Below the pieces are notes generated by a model that saw nothing but the letters and a program-made list of their open reading frames with translations, was not told the origin of the DNA and searched no databases. Shown here in pieces: positions 29,434 to 38,750 of a stretch of DNA of 64,000 bases; positions within the stretch are counted from its first letter, which is position 1, and every line of letters starts with the position of its first letter. Source of the stretch: Vogesella sp. XCS3. Its GTDB lineage: Bacteria > Pseudomonadota > Gammaproteobacteria > Burkholderiales > Chromobacteriaceae. The DNA lies in the NCBI RefSeq assembly GCF_020616155.1, contig NZ_CP085530.1, positions 1 through 64,000 of the forward strand. The letters are read 5' to 3'. Position numbers and translations under genes: made by a program.

Positions 29434-30768
29434 ATGATGTGGTTCAGCAATAGACTGATAGCGCAGCTGGAAAGCGCGGCAGAGGCAGCGCTGGGCGGGC
29501 AGGTGGCGGACTGGCAGCTACAGGGCAACAGCCGCTGGCAGAGCCTGGGCGGCAAGCTGCAGCAATTGTGGCTGCACCTGCACGGTACCGCCCAGCAAGA
29601 GGCAGACCGCAGCCGTATCCTGGCTGATCAGCTTGCAGCGCAGCAGGCACAGCTGCTGCAGGTGCAGCAAACACTGGATCTGGTGCAGGGGCGGTTTGCC
29701 CTGGTGAGCCAGGCGGCCTCCGAAGGTTTGTGGGACATGAGCGTAGAAGCTGGCGATGCGCTTAACCCCAATAATGTTTTCTGGTGGTCGGGGCAGTTTC
29801 GCGCCTTGCTGGGTTTTCGCGACGAGCGTGATTTCCCCGATGTGCTGGGTAGCTGGTCCAGCCGCTTGCACCCGGAAGACAAGGACCGCACTCTCAATGC
29901 CTTTGCGGCCCACTTGGGCGACCGCAGCGGGCGCACGCCTTACGATATCGAATACCGCCTGCAACACCGCGATGGCAGCTATCGCTGGTTTCGTGCGCGC
30001 GGTGCCACCTTGCGAGACACCCAAGGTGTGCCATTACGCGTAGCCGGCTCGCTGGTGGATATTCACGAGCATAAGCAGCAGCAGGCAGCGCTGGCACGCA
30101 GTATGGCCAGATTCGAGCTAGGTTGCCGTATGCTGGCCGAGGGGCTGTGGGATATGGAGGTCACCACTGACAACCCGCTGAATCCGGACAATGCCTTTTG
30201 GTGGTCGCAGCAGTTTCGCGAGCTGCTAGGCTTTCGCGACGAAACCGACTTCCCCAATGTGCTGAACAGCTGGGCCAGCCGCCTGCACCCCGAGGACAAA
30301 GAGCGGACGCTGGCATCTTTTGCGGCACACCTGGGCGACCGCAGCGGCCAGACCGGCTATGACGTGGAATACCGGCTGCAGCACAAGGATGGCAGCTACC
30401 GCTGGTTCCGCGCGCGTGGTGAAACCCAGCGCAATGCCGACGGCACACCTTTGCGGGTGGTCGGTGCGCTGATCGACATCGATGCCGAGAAGCGCTCGGC
30501 GGCATTAAGCGAGGAAAGTTTGCAGCGCCAGCAGCTGGAACAAAGTCTGCAGCGTATCGGCACCATTGTCGGTACGATCCAGTCGGTGGCGGACCAGACC
30601 AATCTGCTGGCGCTGAATGCCGCCATCGAGGCTGCGCGGGCTGGCGAGGCCGGGCGCGGCTTTGCCGTGGTGGCCGATGAGGTACGCAAGCTGGCCGAGC
30701 GTACGCGCAATGCCACGCAAGACGTTACCGAGCTGATGAGCCAGCACGCCGGCAAACCTGCTGGTTAG
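29434..30768 (+). CDS. Soluble PAS-PAS compact chemoreceptor
   Basis: The start is uncertain: ATG at 29434 (after CTGGGG), its neighbour 29437, or 29413; about 444 residues. Two very similar PAS domains in tandem ([13 protein letters not shown]...[10 protein letters not shown] and [13 protein letters not shown]...[10 protein letters not shown]) are followed by only about 75 residues of chemoreceptor signalling domain holding the conserved tip [20 protein letters not shown]. There is no membrane segment, HAMP or long methylation helices. The protein ends shortly after the tip ([17 protein letters not shown]). It could sense redox or a bound cofactor and feed into CheA; this is inference. Confidence 0.85.
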   Translation: MMWFSNRLIAQLESAAEAALGGQVADWQLQGNSRWQSLGGKLQQLWLHLHGTAQQEADRSRILADQLAAQQAQLLQVQQTLDLVQGRFALVSQAASEGLWDMSVEAGDALNPNNVFWWSGQFRALLGFRDERDFPDVLGSWSSRLHPEDKDRTLNAFAAHLGDRSGRTPYDIEYRLQHRDGSYRWFRARGATLRDTQGVPLRVAGSLVDIHEHKQQQAALARSMARFELGCRMLAEGLWDMEVTTDNPLNPDNAFWWSQQFRELLGFRDETDFPNVLNSWASRLHPEDKERTLASFAAHLGDRSGQTGYDVEYRLQHKDGSYRWFRARGETQRNADGTPLRVVGALIDIDAEKRSAALSEESLQRQQLEQSLQRIGTIVGTIQSVADQTNLLALNAAIEAARAGEAGRGFAVVADEVRKLAERTRNATQDVTELMSQHAGKPAG

Positions 30769-30889
30769 GCGGTTCGCCAGATACTTGGCCGTGCTGGCCC
30801 GCAATGCAGGTGCGGTGCGGCCATTTTCATGCAATCTGGCGAGTGGTTTGTATGCCGCGAGCCAGGCTGCGCACTGCCACTTTAGCTGC

Positions 30890-31492
30890 TTAATGCCCGA
30901 ATTGCTGCTCGCACGGTTCGCCATCTCCATCGCCATCCATTTTTACCCCGGGGCAGTGCGCCAGAAAATACAGCGCCTCGTTGCGGGAGGTCATTTGCGA
31001 GCAATAAATGCGCTGGTCGCACTGAAAGTGCGTACCGCCAGGAGCCAATGGTTCCGCAGGCAGGCTGCCAAGCGGTGCCGGCGTGCTGTGTGCCTGCGTC
31101 AGCAGCTGGCGGGCACGGTAGTATTCCTTTATGCCATAGCCGATAGCAGCTACCGCCAGCAGGATGAGCAGGGTGTTCAATAGTTGGCCGCGTCGCCGCC
31201 GTTTGCTGGTGTGAGCGGGGCGTACCGGGCGTATCGTTACCGGTTTTGCGGGGGCTTTAGGCAGGAATTTTTCGCTGTAGACATGGTTGGCCGCAGATTT
31301 GCCGTTTTGCGCTGCCGTGAGCTCGAACGACACGACCCAGCCTGTCTGTGGCCGTATGGCACCGCGGGGGCAATCGCTGATGTGGAAGAAAACCCTGTCG
31401 CCGTTATCTTCGCGCGTAATGAAGCCGTAGCCTTTTTCATCCAGCCAGTGTGTGATGGTGCCTTGATAACGCAATGGATACCCCTTGTGCAT
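30890..31492 (-). CDS. Cold-shock domain, membrane helix and Excalibur domain fusion protein
   Basis: The 200-residue protein has an N-terminal cold-shock nucleic-acid-binding domain (residues about 8-70; RNP motifs KGYGFI and VFFHIS), a basic linker KRRRR, one membrane helix (about 104-121) and a C-terminal Excalibur domain with CDQRIYCSQMTSRNEALYF and the calcium-loop-like DGDGDGEPCE. The order places the CSD in the cytoplasm and the Excalibur part outside. No strong ribosome site precedes the ATG. Similar architectures are known in proteobacteria, but the function is unclear. Confidence 0.85.
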   Translation of the reverse strand: MHKGYPLRYQGTITHWLDEKGYGFITREDNGDRVFFHISDCPRGAIRPQTGWVVSFELTAAQNGKSAANHVYSEKFLPKAPAKPVTIRPVRPAHTSKRRRRGQLLNTLLILLAVAAIGYGIKEYYRARQLLTQAHSTPAPLGSLPAEPLAPGGTHFQCDQRIYCSQMTSRNEALYFLAHCPGVKMDGDGDGEPCEQQFGH

Positions 31493-31517
31493 AATATTTG
31501 CATTATGCCATGCAATT

Positions 31518-32963
31518 TTATTGCTGGGGGGGCGTTCCTACCTTGCACTGTGCCGCCAGCTCGCCCACGGTGCGCAAGGCACTGATGAAGCGCTCGTCCA
31601 GCGGCTGGCAGCATGACAGCCGTAGCGCGTTGCGGTAGCGGCCACTGGGTGAGTACAGCGGGCCAGGCGAAATACTGATGCGCTCGTGTATGGCTAGGTC
31701 AAACAGGCGGACGGTGTCGTAGCCATCCGGTAGCTCCACCCAGATAAGAAAGCCGCCGCTGGGGTGCGTGGCGCGGGTACCGGGCGGAAAATGGGCGGCA
31801 ATCAGCGCGCGAACCTTGTCGATGTGCAGCGTATAGCGGCGCTTCAGCGAGCGCAGATGGTGGTCGTAGCCGCCCGATTCCAGAAACGCGCCCAGGGTCT
31901 CGCACAGTACCAGCGGCTCGGCAATCGAGCTGGCAAATTTCAGCTTCTTGATCTGGGCAGCAAAACGCCCGCCTTCCAGCCAGCCCACGCGAAAGTCCGG
32001 CGCCAGCGTCTTGGTGTAGCTGGCACACACGATCACCCAGCCATCCTGGTCGTAGGCTTTCACTGCCGGCTGCAGTGCGTCGCCAAACTGCAGCTCGGCG
32101 TATAGCGCGTCCTCGATCAGCGGTACCTGGTAGCGGTTGACCAGTGCGGCCAACCTTTTCTTGTTGTCGGTGGACATGCTGCAGCCCAGCGGGTTGTGCA
32201 CATTGGGCATCGCCACCACCGCCTGCAGCCGTTTTTCGGCCAGCAGCATTTCCAGCGCATCCAGCGACAGGCCGTGTTGCGGGTCGGTCGGGATCTCGAC
32301 CGCTTTAAGCCCCAGGCTGGCAAACAGTGGCAGCAGGTTGAAATAGGTGGGGGATTCGATACCCACGGTGTCGCCGTGGCGGCATACCGCGCGCAGTGCC
32401 AGCTGTAGCGCTTCCATGGCGCCGTGGGTCAGGATGATGTTATCGGCCTGCAGCGCCATGCCCAGCTCCAGCCCGCGCCGCGCGATCTGGGTTCGTAGCC
32501 GCTCCGAGCCGGGTGGCAGCGCGTAGTTGCTCACCAGCCCGGGGTTTTTACGCAGCACCTGGCCCATCAGCCTGGCTAGCTTGCCGGCCGGGTAGAAGTC
32601 GCCGCCGCGCGGGCAGGCCAGCGCCATGTCGATATAGCCCGGCGTTTGCTGCGCCTGCAGCGCCGCACCGATCAGGTCCAGCACTGCGCCATCGGTACCC
32701 TGCGCCGGCCCGGCTTCGCGCAGTGCGGCGCGCGCCGGCGAGGCCAGCCGTGCTTTCACGTAATAGCCGGACTGCGGCCGCGCTTCCACCAGCCCCCGGT
32801 CTTCCAGCACGCGGTAAGCGGCCACCACGGTATTCAGCGACAACTGGCGGCTGTGCGCGGTCTTGCGTACCGACGGCAAGCGCGAGCCGGGGGGCAGGGT
32901 GCCGCGGTTGATGGCGCTGGACAGATCGTCGGCCAGTTGCTGATACAGGGTAGCGTTTTCCAT
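31518..32963 (-). CDS. MocR-type transcriptional regulator (GntR HTH plus aminotransferase domain)
   Basis: From the ATG at 32963 the protein has 481 residues: a winged-helix GntR domain (residues 1-70, PPGSRLPSVRKTAHSRQLSL) and a fold-type I aminotransferase-like domain (about 105-470) with the PLP lysine Lys318 in CASYTKTLAPDFRVGW. MocR proteins sense amino acids or PLP and regulate a divergent gene. Here the divergent partner is a LysE-type exporter, and the shared intergenic region carries repeated GTGACAGT boxes. Confidence 0.93.
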   Translation of the reverse strand: MENATLYQQLADDLSSAINRGTLPPGSRLPSVRKTAHSRQLSLNTVVAAYRVLEDRGLVEARPQSGYYVKARLASPARAALREAGPAQGTDGAVLDLIGAALQAQQTPGYIDMALACPRGGDFYPAGKLARLMGQVLRKNPGLVSNYALPPGSERLRTQIARRGLELGMALQADNIILTHGAMEALQLALRAVCRHGDTVGIESPTYFNLLPLFASLGLKAVEIPTDPQHGLSLDALEMLLAEKRLQAVVAMPNVHNPLGCSMSTDNKKRLAALVNRYQVPLIEDALYAELQFGDALQPAVKAYDQDGWVIVCASYTKTLAPDFRVGWLEGGRFAAQIKKLKFASSIAEPLVLCETLGAFLESGGYDHHLRSLKRRYTLHIDKVRALIAAHFPPGTRATHPSGGFLIWVELPDGYDTVRLFDLAIHERISISPGPLYSPSGRYRNALRLSCCQPLDERFISALRTVGELAAQCKVGTPPQQ

Positions 32964-32978
32964 AGCGGGCTCGCGGGC

Positions 32979-33041
32979 GTGACAGTAGGGTGGAAAATAC
33001 AGGGTGACAGTGGTGTGTGGAAGCAAACTGTCACCGTGACA
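32979..33041. promoter_or_regulatory. GTGACAGT repeats, probable MocR operator
   Basis: The divergent region contains GTGACAGT at 32979-32986 and 33004-33011, its reverse complement ACTGTCAC at 33027-33034, and a further GTGACA at 33036-33041. Two boxes are in direct orientation 25 bp apart, and the middle pair forms an inverted repeat. MocR regulators usually bind direct repeats in this location. Binding is inferred. Confidence 0.65.
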
Positions 33042-33116
33042 ATGATAAATTCTTGGTTCTGTAACCGGCAAGCGGCTTTCTCTACGATAGGGCTACACAC
33101 ACTACAGGGAGCTGCC

Positions 33117-33725
33117 ATGCTGACCTTGCCACTACTGAGTTATGTCTCGCTGATGTCCATCACGCCTGGCCCCAACAACCTGATGTTGGCCGCATCGGGT
33201 GTCAATTTCGGTTTTCGCCGCAGCGTGCCGCACCTGCTGGGGATCAGCATCGGCCATGGCGTGCAGGTGCTGATAGTGGCTCTGCTGCTAGGCTGGGTGA
33301 TGACGCTGCTGAACGACTGGCGCCTGCTGTTAAGCCTGACCGGCTGCGGCTATCTGTTCTGGCTATCGTGGCAGGTATGGCTGGCGGGTGCGCCAGAAGC
33401 CAAAGAGGCGGTCACGCCGATGAGCTTTCTGGGCGCTGCGGCGTTTCAGTGGGTAAACCCCAAGGCCTGGGTGATGGTGGTGAATACCAGCCTGCTGTTT
33501 CTGCCGGCGGCGGCAGGTTGGCCGCAGGCGCTGGCCTTGGCGGCGCTGTGCGCGCTGATCAACTTTCCCTGCATCTGCCTGTGGGCTGCGCTGGGCGAAG
33601 CGCTGCGCAGCTACTTGGGCCAGCCGCGTGCGCGCAGGCTGTTTAATGGCGTGATGGCGGGGCTGATGGCGGCAACGGCTGCCTGGTTATTGTGGGATGA
33701 ACTGACATTGGCAAAGGTACTGTAA
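33117..33725 (+). CDS. LysE/RhtB-family amino-acid exporter
   Basis: The 202-residue membrane protein has about six helices and the family motif SITPGPNNLMLAASGVNFG near the N-terminus, plus AFQWVNPKAWVMV. It is preceded by CAGGGAGCTGCC and divergent from the MocR gene, which probably controls it. It is followed directly, with no gap, by an amino-acid racemase gene, suggesting export or interconversion of a specific amino acid. The substrate is unknown. Confidence 0.93.
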   Translation: MLTLPLLSYVSLMSITPGPNNLMLAASGVNFGFRRSVPHLLGISIGHGVQVLIVALLLGWVMTLLNDWRLLLSLTGCGYLFWLSWQVWLAGAPEAKEAVTPMSFLGAAAFQWVNPKAWVMVVNTSLLFLPAAAGWPQALALAALCALINFPCICLWAALGEALRSYLGQPRARRLFNGVMAGLMAATAAWLLWDELTLAKVL

Positions 33726-34421
33726 ATGACGCAAAAGATACTGGGTTTGCTGGGCGGCATGAGCTGGGAATCCACCGCGCACTATTACGCGCAGATCAAC
33801 CGCCATGTGCGAGACGTGCGCGGAGGCCTGCATTCGGCCCGTTTGCTACTGCATAGCGTCGATTTTGCACCCATTGCCGACATGCAGCGTCGTGCCGACT
33901 GGGCGGCGGCGGCACAGTTGCTAGGCGAGGCCGGGCGCGGCCTGGCTGCTGCCGGCGCCGGTGCGCTGCTGATTTGTACCAATACCATGCACAAGGTCGC
34001 GGCCCCGATAGAGGACATGGCCGGTATTCCGCTACTGCATATTGCCGACCCGACCATCGCGGCGCTGCGGGCGGCGGGTGTGGCGCGTGTTGGCTTGCTG
34101 GGTACCCGTTTTACCATGGAAGACGACTTCTATAGTGCCCGCCTGTGTAGCGCCGGCCTGCAGGTGTGCGTGCCCGATATGGACGACCGTACCGAGTTGC
34201 ACCGCGTGATTTTTGAAGAACTATGTCTGGGTCAGCTGCACGAGGCCTCGCGTCAGCGTTTGCTGGCCATGGTGGCGCGTTTGCGTGCAGCAGGCGCAGA
34301 GGCGGTCATCCTGGGATGTACCGAGATTGCCATGCTGTTGACGCAGGACGCCACCGACATGCCACTGTACGACACCACCAGACTGCATGCCGATGCGGCG
34401 GCAGCATGGCTGCTTGGCTGA
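33726..34421 (+). CDS. Aspartate/glutamate racemase family protein
   Basis: The 231-residue protein carries both catalytic cysteines of the PLP-independent racemases: Cys84 in LICTNTMHK and Cys198 in ILGCTEIAML, with the N-terminal LGLLGGMSWESTAHYY of the YgeA/aspartate racemase group. It starts immediately after the exporter stop codon. E. coli YgeA is a broad-specificity racemase, so specificity here stays open. Confidence 0.92.
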   Translation: MTQKILGLLGGMSWESTAHYYAQINRHVRDVRGGLHSARLLLHSVDFAPIADMQRRADWAAAAQLLGEAGRGLAAAGAGALLICTNTMHKVAAPIEDMAGIPLLHIADPTIAALRAAGVARVGLLGTRFTMEDDFYSARLCSAGLQVCVPDMDDRTELHRVIFEELCLGQLHEASRQRLLAMVARLRAAGAEAVILGCTEIAMLLTQDATDMPLYDTTRLHADAAAAWLLG

Positions 34422-34498
34422 TATTGTCTTAGTTTTTTTATCGAGGTTACGCATAATGAGAGTAGAGTTATTCTCACCCTCTGCGCTGCGAGCACGAT

Positions 34499-35260
34499 AT
34501 GAAAACGTTTTTTGCCTCGATGATACTGGGGGGCACCATGCTGTTATCGGGTGCTGCTGTTGCTAATCCGGTCGTCAGTGTCTGTGCAGAGCCTTGGGCA
34601 CCATTTATCGACAGTGCACCAGATCAGCCAGCGGTTGGCTTGGCCGCCGAGGTGATCAGCCGGGTGGCCGACGCCAATAAACTGCGCGTGAAGTACATCT
34701 TCAAGTCGGCGGGGGCCTGTTTGCGCTTGGCGCGTCAGGGGCAGGTAGACATGCTGGCTTTTGCCAGCGCTGCCGATAGCCCGCCAGGGTGGATACAAAC
34801 CCGGCAGCCGCTGGTGCATTGGGTACTAGGCGCCTGGGTCGGCGCCGGCAGCCCGCATCAGGCATTTGGCGGGCTGGATGCCTTCAGCAAGCAGCGTGTT
34901 GGCTGGGTTACCGCTTACGATTACCCCGATGCGCTCAAGCGCAAGCAGGACTGGCAGCGCGTGGATGTCATCGACACGGCGCGCGGCATGCGCATGCTGC
35001 TGGGCGGGCGGGTAGATGTGGTGTTTGACGACGGCCTCGCTGGCAGTAGCTTGCCCCCTGCGATGCGCGACAAAGTCCGCTTGCTCAAGCCATTGGTGGG
35101 AGGGGTCAGCCAGCCTATCAGCCTACGCCCCGGGCTGGCGGCCCTGCGTGACGGTATCGATGCGGAAGCCATGTTGTTGCGCAAGAATGGCCAGCTTGAC
35201 GACTTCTACCAGCATTATTTCGATAATTCTCTTCAGCAGGTATTGAGCTCGCTGCATTGA
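34499..35260 (+). CDS. Periplasmic solute-binding protein (SBP family 3-like)
   Basis: A 253-residue protein with a Sec signal peptide (MKTFFASMILGGTMLLSGAA, cleavage after AVA about residue 22). The mature part reads VSVCAEPWAPFIDSAPDQPAVGLAAEVISRVAD, the opening of family 3 amino-acid-binding-like domains. No ABC permease genes are adjacent. Many such orphan proteins in this lineage are annotated only as transporter substrate-binding domain proteins, so uptake is not established. Confidence 0.82.
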   Translation: MKTFFASMILGGTMLLSGAAVANPVVSVCAEPWAPFIDSAPDQPAVGLAAEVISRVADANKLRVKYIFKSAGACLRLARQGQVDMLAFASAADSPPGWIQTRQPLVHWVLGAWVGAGSPHQAFGGLDAFSKQRVGWVTAYDYPDALKRKQDWQRVDVIDTARGMRMLLGGRVDVVFDDGLAGSSLPPAMRDKVRLLKPLVGGVSQPISLRPGLAALRDGIDAEAMLLRKNGQLDDFYQHYFDNSLQQVLSSLH

Positions 35261-35280
35261 CGGCCTGCGTGTGCAGGCCG
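35261..35280. terminator. Hairpin between convergent genes
   Basis: An 8-bp stem CGGCCTGC/GCAGGCCG with GTGT loop starts directly after the solute-binding protein stop. No T-run follows, so it is a weak or Rho-assisted terminator at a convergent junction with sqr. Confidence 0.45.
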
Positions 35281-35295
35281 TTGGCCGGTAGCCGT

Positions 35296-36615
<1,320 letters not shown>

Positions 36616-36683
36616 TTAATTAAAATACAAAAACGTATAATGTAAAGCGCTAAATTGACTGTGCTGCCAGCAAGGCAGACATG

Positions 36684-36707
36684 AAAAAGCCCGGCAAGCT
36701 ACCGGGC
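36684..36707 (-). terminator. Terminator for the second chemoreceptor gene
   Basis: On the minus strand a 6-bp stem GCCCGG/CCGGGC is followed by TTTTT, about 22 bp beyond the chemoreceptor stop. Confidence 0.7.
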
Positions 36708-36728
36708 GGTGTGTAAGGGGCAAGAGCC

Positions 36729-38339
36729 TTACAGCTTATAGGTACGCACTTCCTGATCCAGCGTAGAAGCCAGCTCGTTCAGGTGGTGCGCCAGGTCGGT
36801 GACACTGTGCGCGGCGCTGGCGTTTTCTTCCGACATCTGCGCCACGGTTTCCACCTGTTGCGCAATGCTGTTGGCCGCCGCGCCTTGCTCGCGGATGGCG
36901 CTGGCAATTTCGCCTACTACCCCTTTGTTGTCGTCGGCTGCCTGGGCGATTTCCTGCATGGTCAGGCGTGCCCGTTCGGTTTCCTGCACGCCACTTTCCA
37001 CGCTGCTGACTGCTCGGCTTACCCCGGCGGCGGCGTCATCAGATTTGCCCTGCATGGTGTTGATCATCTGGGCAATTTCGGTGGTAGAGCTGGCGGTGCG
37101 TTCGGCCAGCTTGCGTACCTCGTCGGCTACTACGGCAAAGCCGCGGCCCATTTCGCCGGCGCGGGCGGCTTCGATAGCAGCATTGAGCGCCAGCAAATTG
37201 GTCTGGTCGGCCACGTCGCGTATCACGTTAATAACCGTATGAATGGCATTGGTCTGTTGGTTCAGGGCTTGCATATGGGTAGAGACATCGTGTACCGAGT
37301 CGGCCATGCTGAGGATGGTACCGTTGCTGCTTTCTATGACCTGTTCGCCGTGGCGGGCCTTGTGGCCGGTATCCTGTGCCAGGGTGTTGGCTTCCTGGGT
37401 GCGGTCTGCTACGTGGTTGATGCTGACGGTAATCTGTTCCAGCGCCGCCGCCATGGAAGAGGCTGACTGGCTTTGCGCCGACGAGCCTGCCGCGACCTGC
37501 CCGGCAGCACTGGCCAGGTTGGCCGCAGCCGATGCCACATCGCTGGACGATACCGCCACGCGCTGCATGCTGTCGTGGAGGCGGCTGGCCAGTTGGTTGA
37601 AGTGGCGCAACAGGCCGCCCATTTCATCGTCGTGACGGATCTGGCAGCGGCGAGACAAGTCCAGGTGTTCGGTCATGTCTGCAATATCGCTGGCGGCATT
37701 ACGGATGCTCCCCACGATCTGGCGATAGGTGCGTATCGCAATGACCACCAGCGCCAGCAAGGCGACGCCAGCGGTAATGGCGAGCCATAACATGGCGCTT
37801 TGCTCGGCATCATTCAGCGCCTGGTGCGCTTCACGCCCTACCTGCTTGTTGTGCTCGATCTCTTTCAGCGCGGTATCGCGTACCTGCAGGAAGTCGCTGC
37901 GGCTGTTGTTGAGTATTTGCGAAGCATTGGCAATGTCGCGCGCCTTGAAGGCGGCCAGCACCTGGTCGTAGGTCTGGTTGGTGCGGGCAACGCCACGACG
38001 GAATTCTTCCAGTAGCTGTTTGTCGGCGCTGTCATTTACCAGGGCTTCGTAGCTTTGCAGATTGTTGTCTACCAACTGGCGATAGTTTTGATAGGCCGCC
38101 AGGATGGCATCCTGTGTGGCGGCTTCTTCCGATGCCACCAGGCTGAGCAGGGCGGCGCGCTGTTGCACAAAGTTCAGGCTGGCCGTACCGAGCAGCTCGA
38201 TGCTGGGCACCACATCGTCCGCGATGACGGCTGACTTTTCCTTGATGCTCGCCAGCTGGACAAAGGCAATCAGCAGAATCGTGGCAAAGGCAACGACAGC
38301 AACCAGGGTTTGTAACTGCAAGCGTGTAGCAATTTTCAT
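36729..38339 (-). CDS. Methyl-accepting chemotaxis protein
   Basis: The 536-residue receptor has TM1 (about 10-28), a ~150-residue helical periplasmic domain, TM2 (about 183-203), HAMP and the signalling domain with the tip [20 protein letters not shown] at 381-400. AGAGGT precedes the ATG. There is no C-terminal CheR-tether pentapeptide. It is only distantly similar to the other transmembrane receptor at 7.6 kb in the sensor region. The ligand is unknown. Confidence 0.95.
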   Translation of the reverse strand: MKIATRLQLQTLVAVVAFATILLIAFVQLASIKEKSAVIADDVVPSIELLGTASLNFVQQRAALLSLVASEEAATQDAILAAYQNYRQLVDNNLQSYEALVNDSADKQLLEEFRRGVARTNQTYDQVLAAFKARDIANASQILNNSRSDFLQVRDTALKEIEHNKQVGREAHQALNDAEQSAMLWLAITAGVALLALVVIAIRTYRQIVGSIRNAASDIADMTEHLDLSRRCQIRHDDEMGGLLRHFNQLASRLHDSMQRVAVSSSDVASAAANLASAAGQVAAGSSAQSQSASSMAAALEQITVSINHVADRTQEANTLAQDTGHKARHGEQVIESSNGTILSMADSVHDVSTHMQALNQQTNAIHTVINVIRDVADQTNLLALNAAIEAARAGEMGRGFAVVADEVRKLAERTASSTTEIAQMINTMQGKSDDAAAGVSRAVSSVESGVQETERARLTMQEIAQAADDNKGVVGEIASAIREQGAAANSIAQQVETVAQMSEENASAAHSVTDLAHHLNELASTLDQEVRTYKL

Positions 38340-38673
38340 GAAACACCTCTAACCGATGGGGTGGGTTGGTCTGGGTTGGTGCGGTGCTGTTAGGTCAACG
38401 ACGGTGTTTGCCAGCCATATCCGGGCGATCGCAGTACTGCGGGTGGGTGACGGGTGTCGAGCCACGCAACCGGCCTGCAGCGCTTGTTTGCCTGGCTGGC
38501 AGGCAGTGCCTTATATCCGGGTAGGCGAAGGCGTTCTTAAAGCATTACCGCATTGTTTCGCCCGTAATTTATAGATATTGATTGGGCTTATAACAAGATG
38601 ACATGTTGCGATGCGTCAAGTTCACGCCTATTTGCTACCCATCCTGATCTGTTACCCCTGTGTCGTAGATACC
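38340..38673. other. Intergenic region without recognised gene
   Basis: About 330 bp between the chemoreceptor start and the mfd terminator. The half nearer the chemoreceptor is GC-rich and the rest more AT-rich. It presumably holds the leftward chemoreceptor promoter. I see no convincing reading frame, RNA gene or repeat. Confidence 0.5.
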
Positions 38674-38699
38674 AAAAAAAACAGCCCGTAGAGGGCTGT
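38674..38699 (-). terminator. Terminator after mfd
   Basis: On the minus strand a 7-bp stem ACAGCCC/GGGCTGT with a 5-nt loop is followed by a run of eight Ts, about 50 bp beyond the mfd stop. Confidence 0.9.
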
Positions 38700-38750
38700 G
38701 AAATGAATGACTTAGCAGCGTGAAAACGCACGCGGGCTGGATTGGCCGGC

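Noticed and set aside
30505..30936. Frameshift truncating the compact chemoreceptor
   Set aside because: No other frame after 30768 continues a chemoreceptor signalling helix, so the short C-terminus appears genuine.
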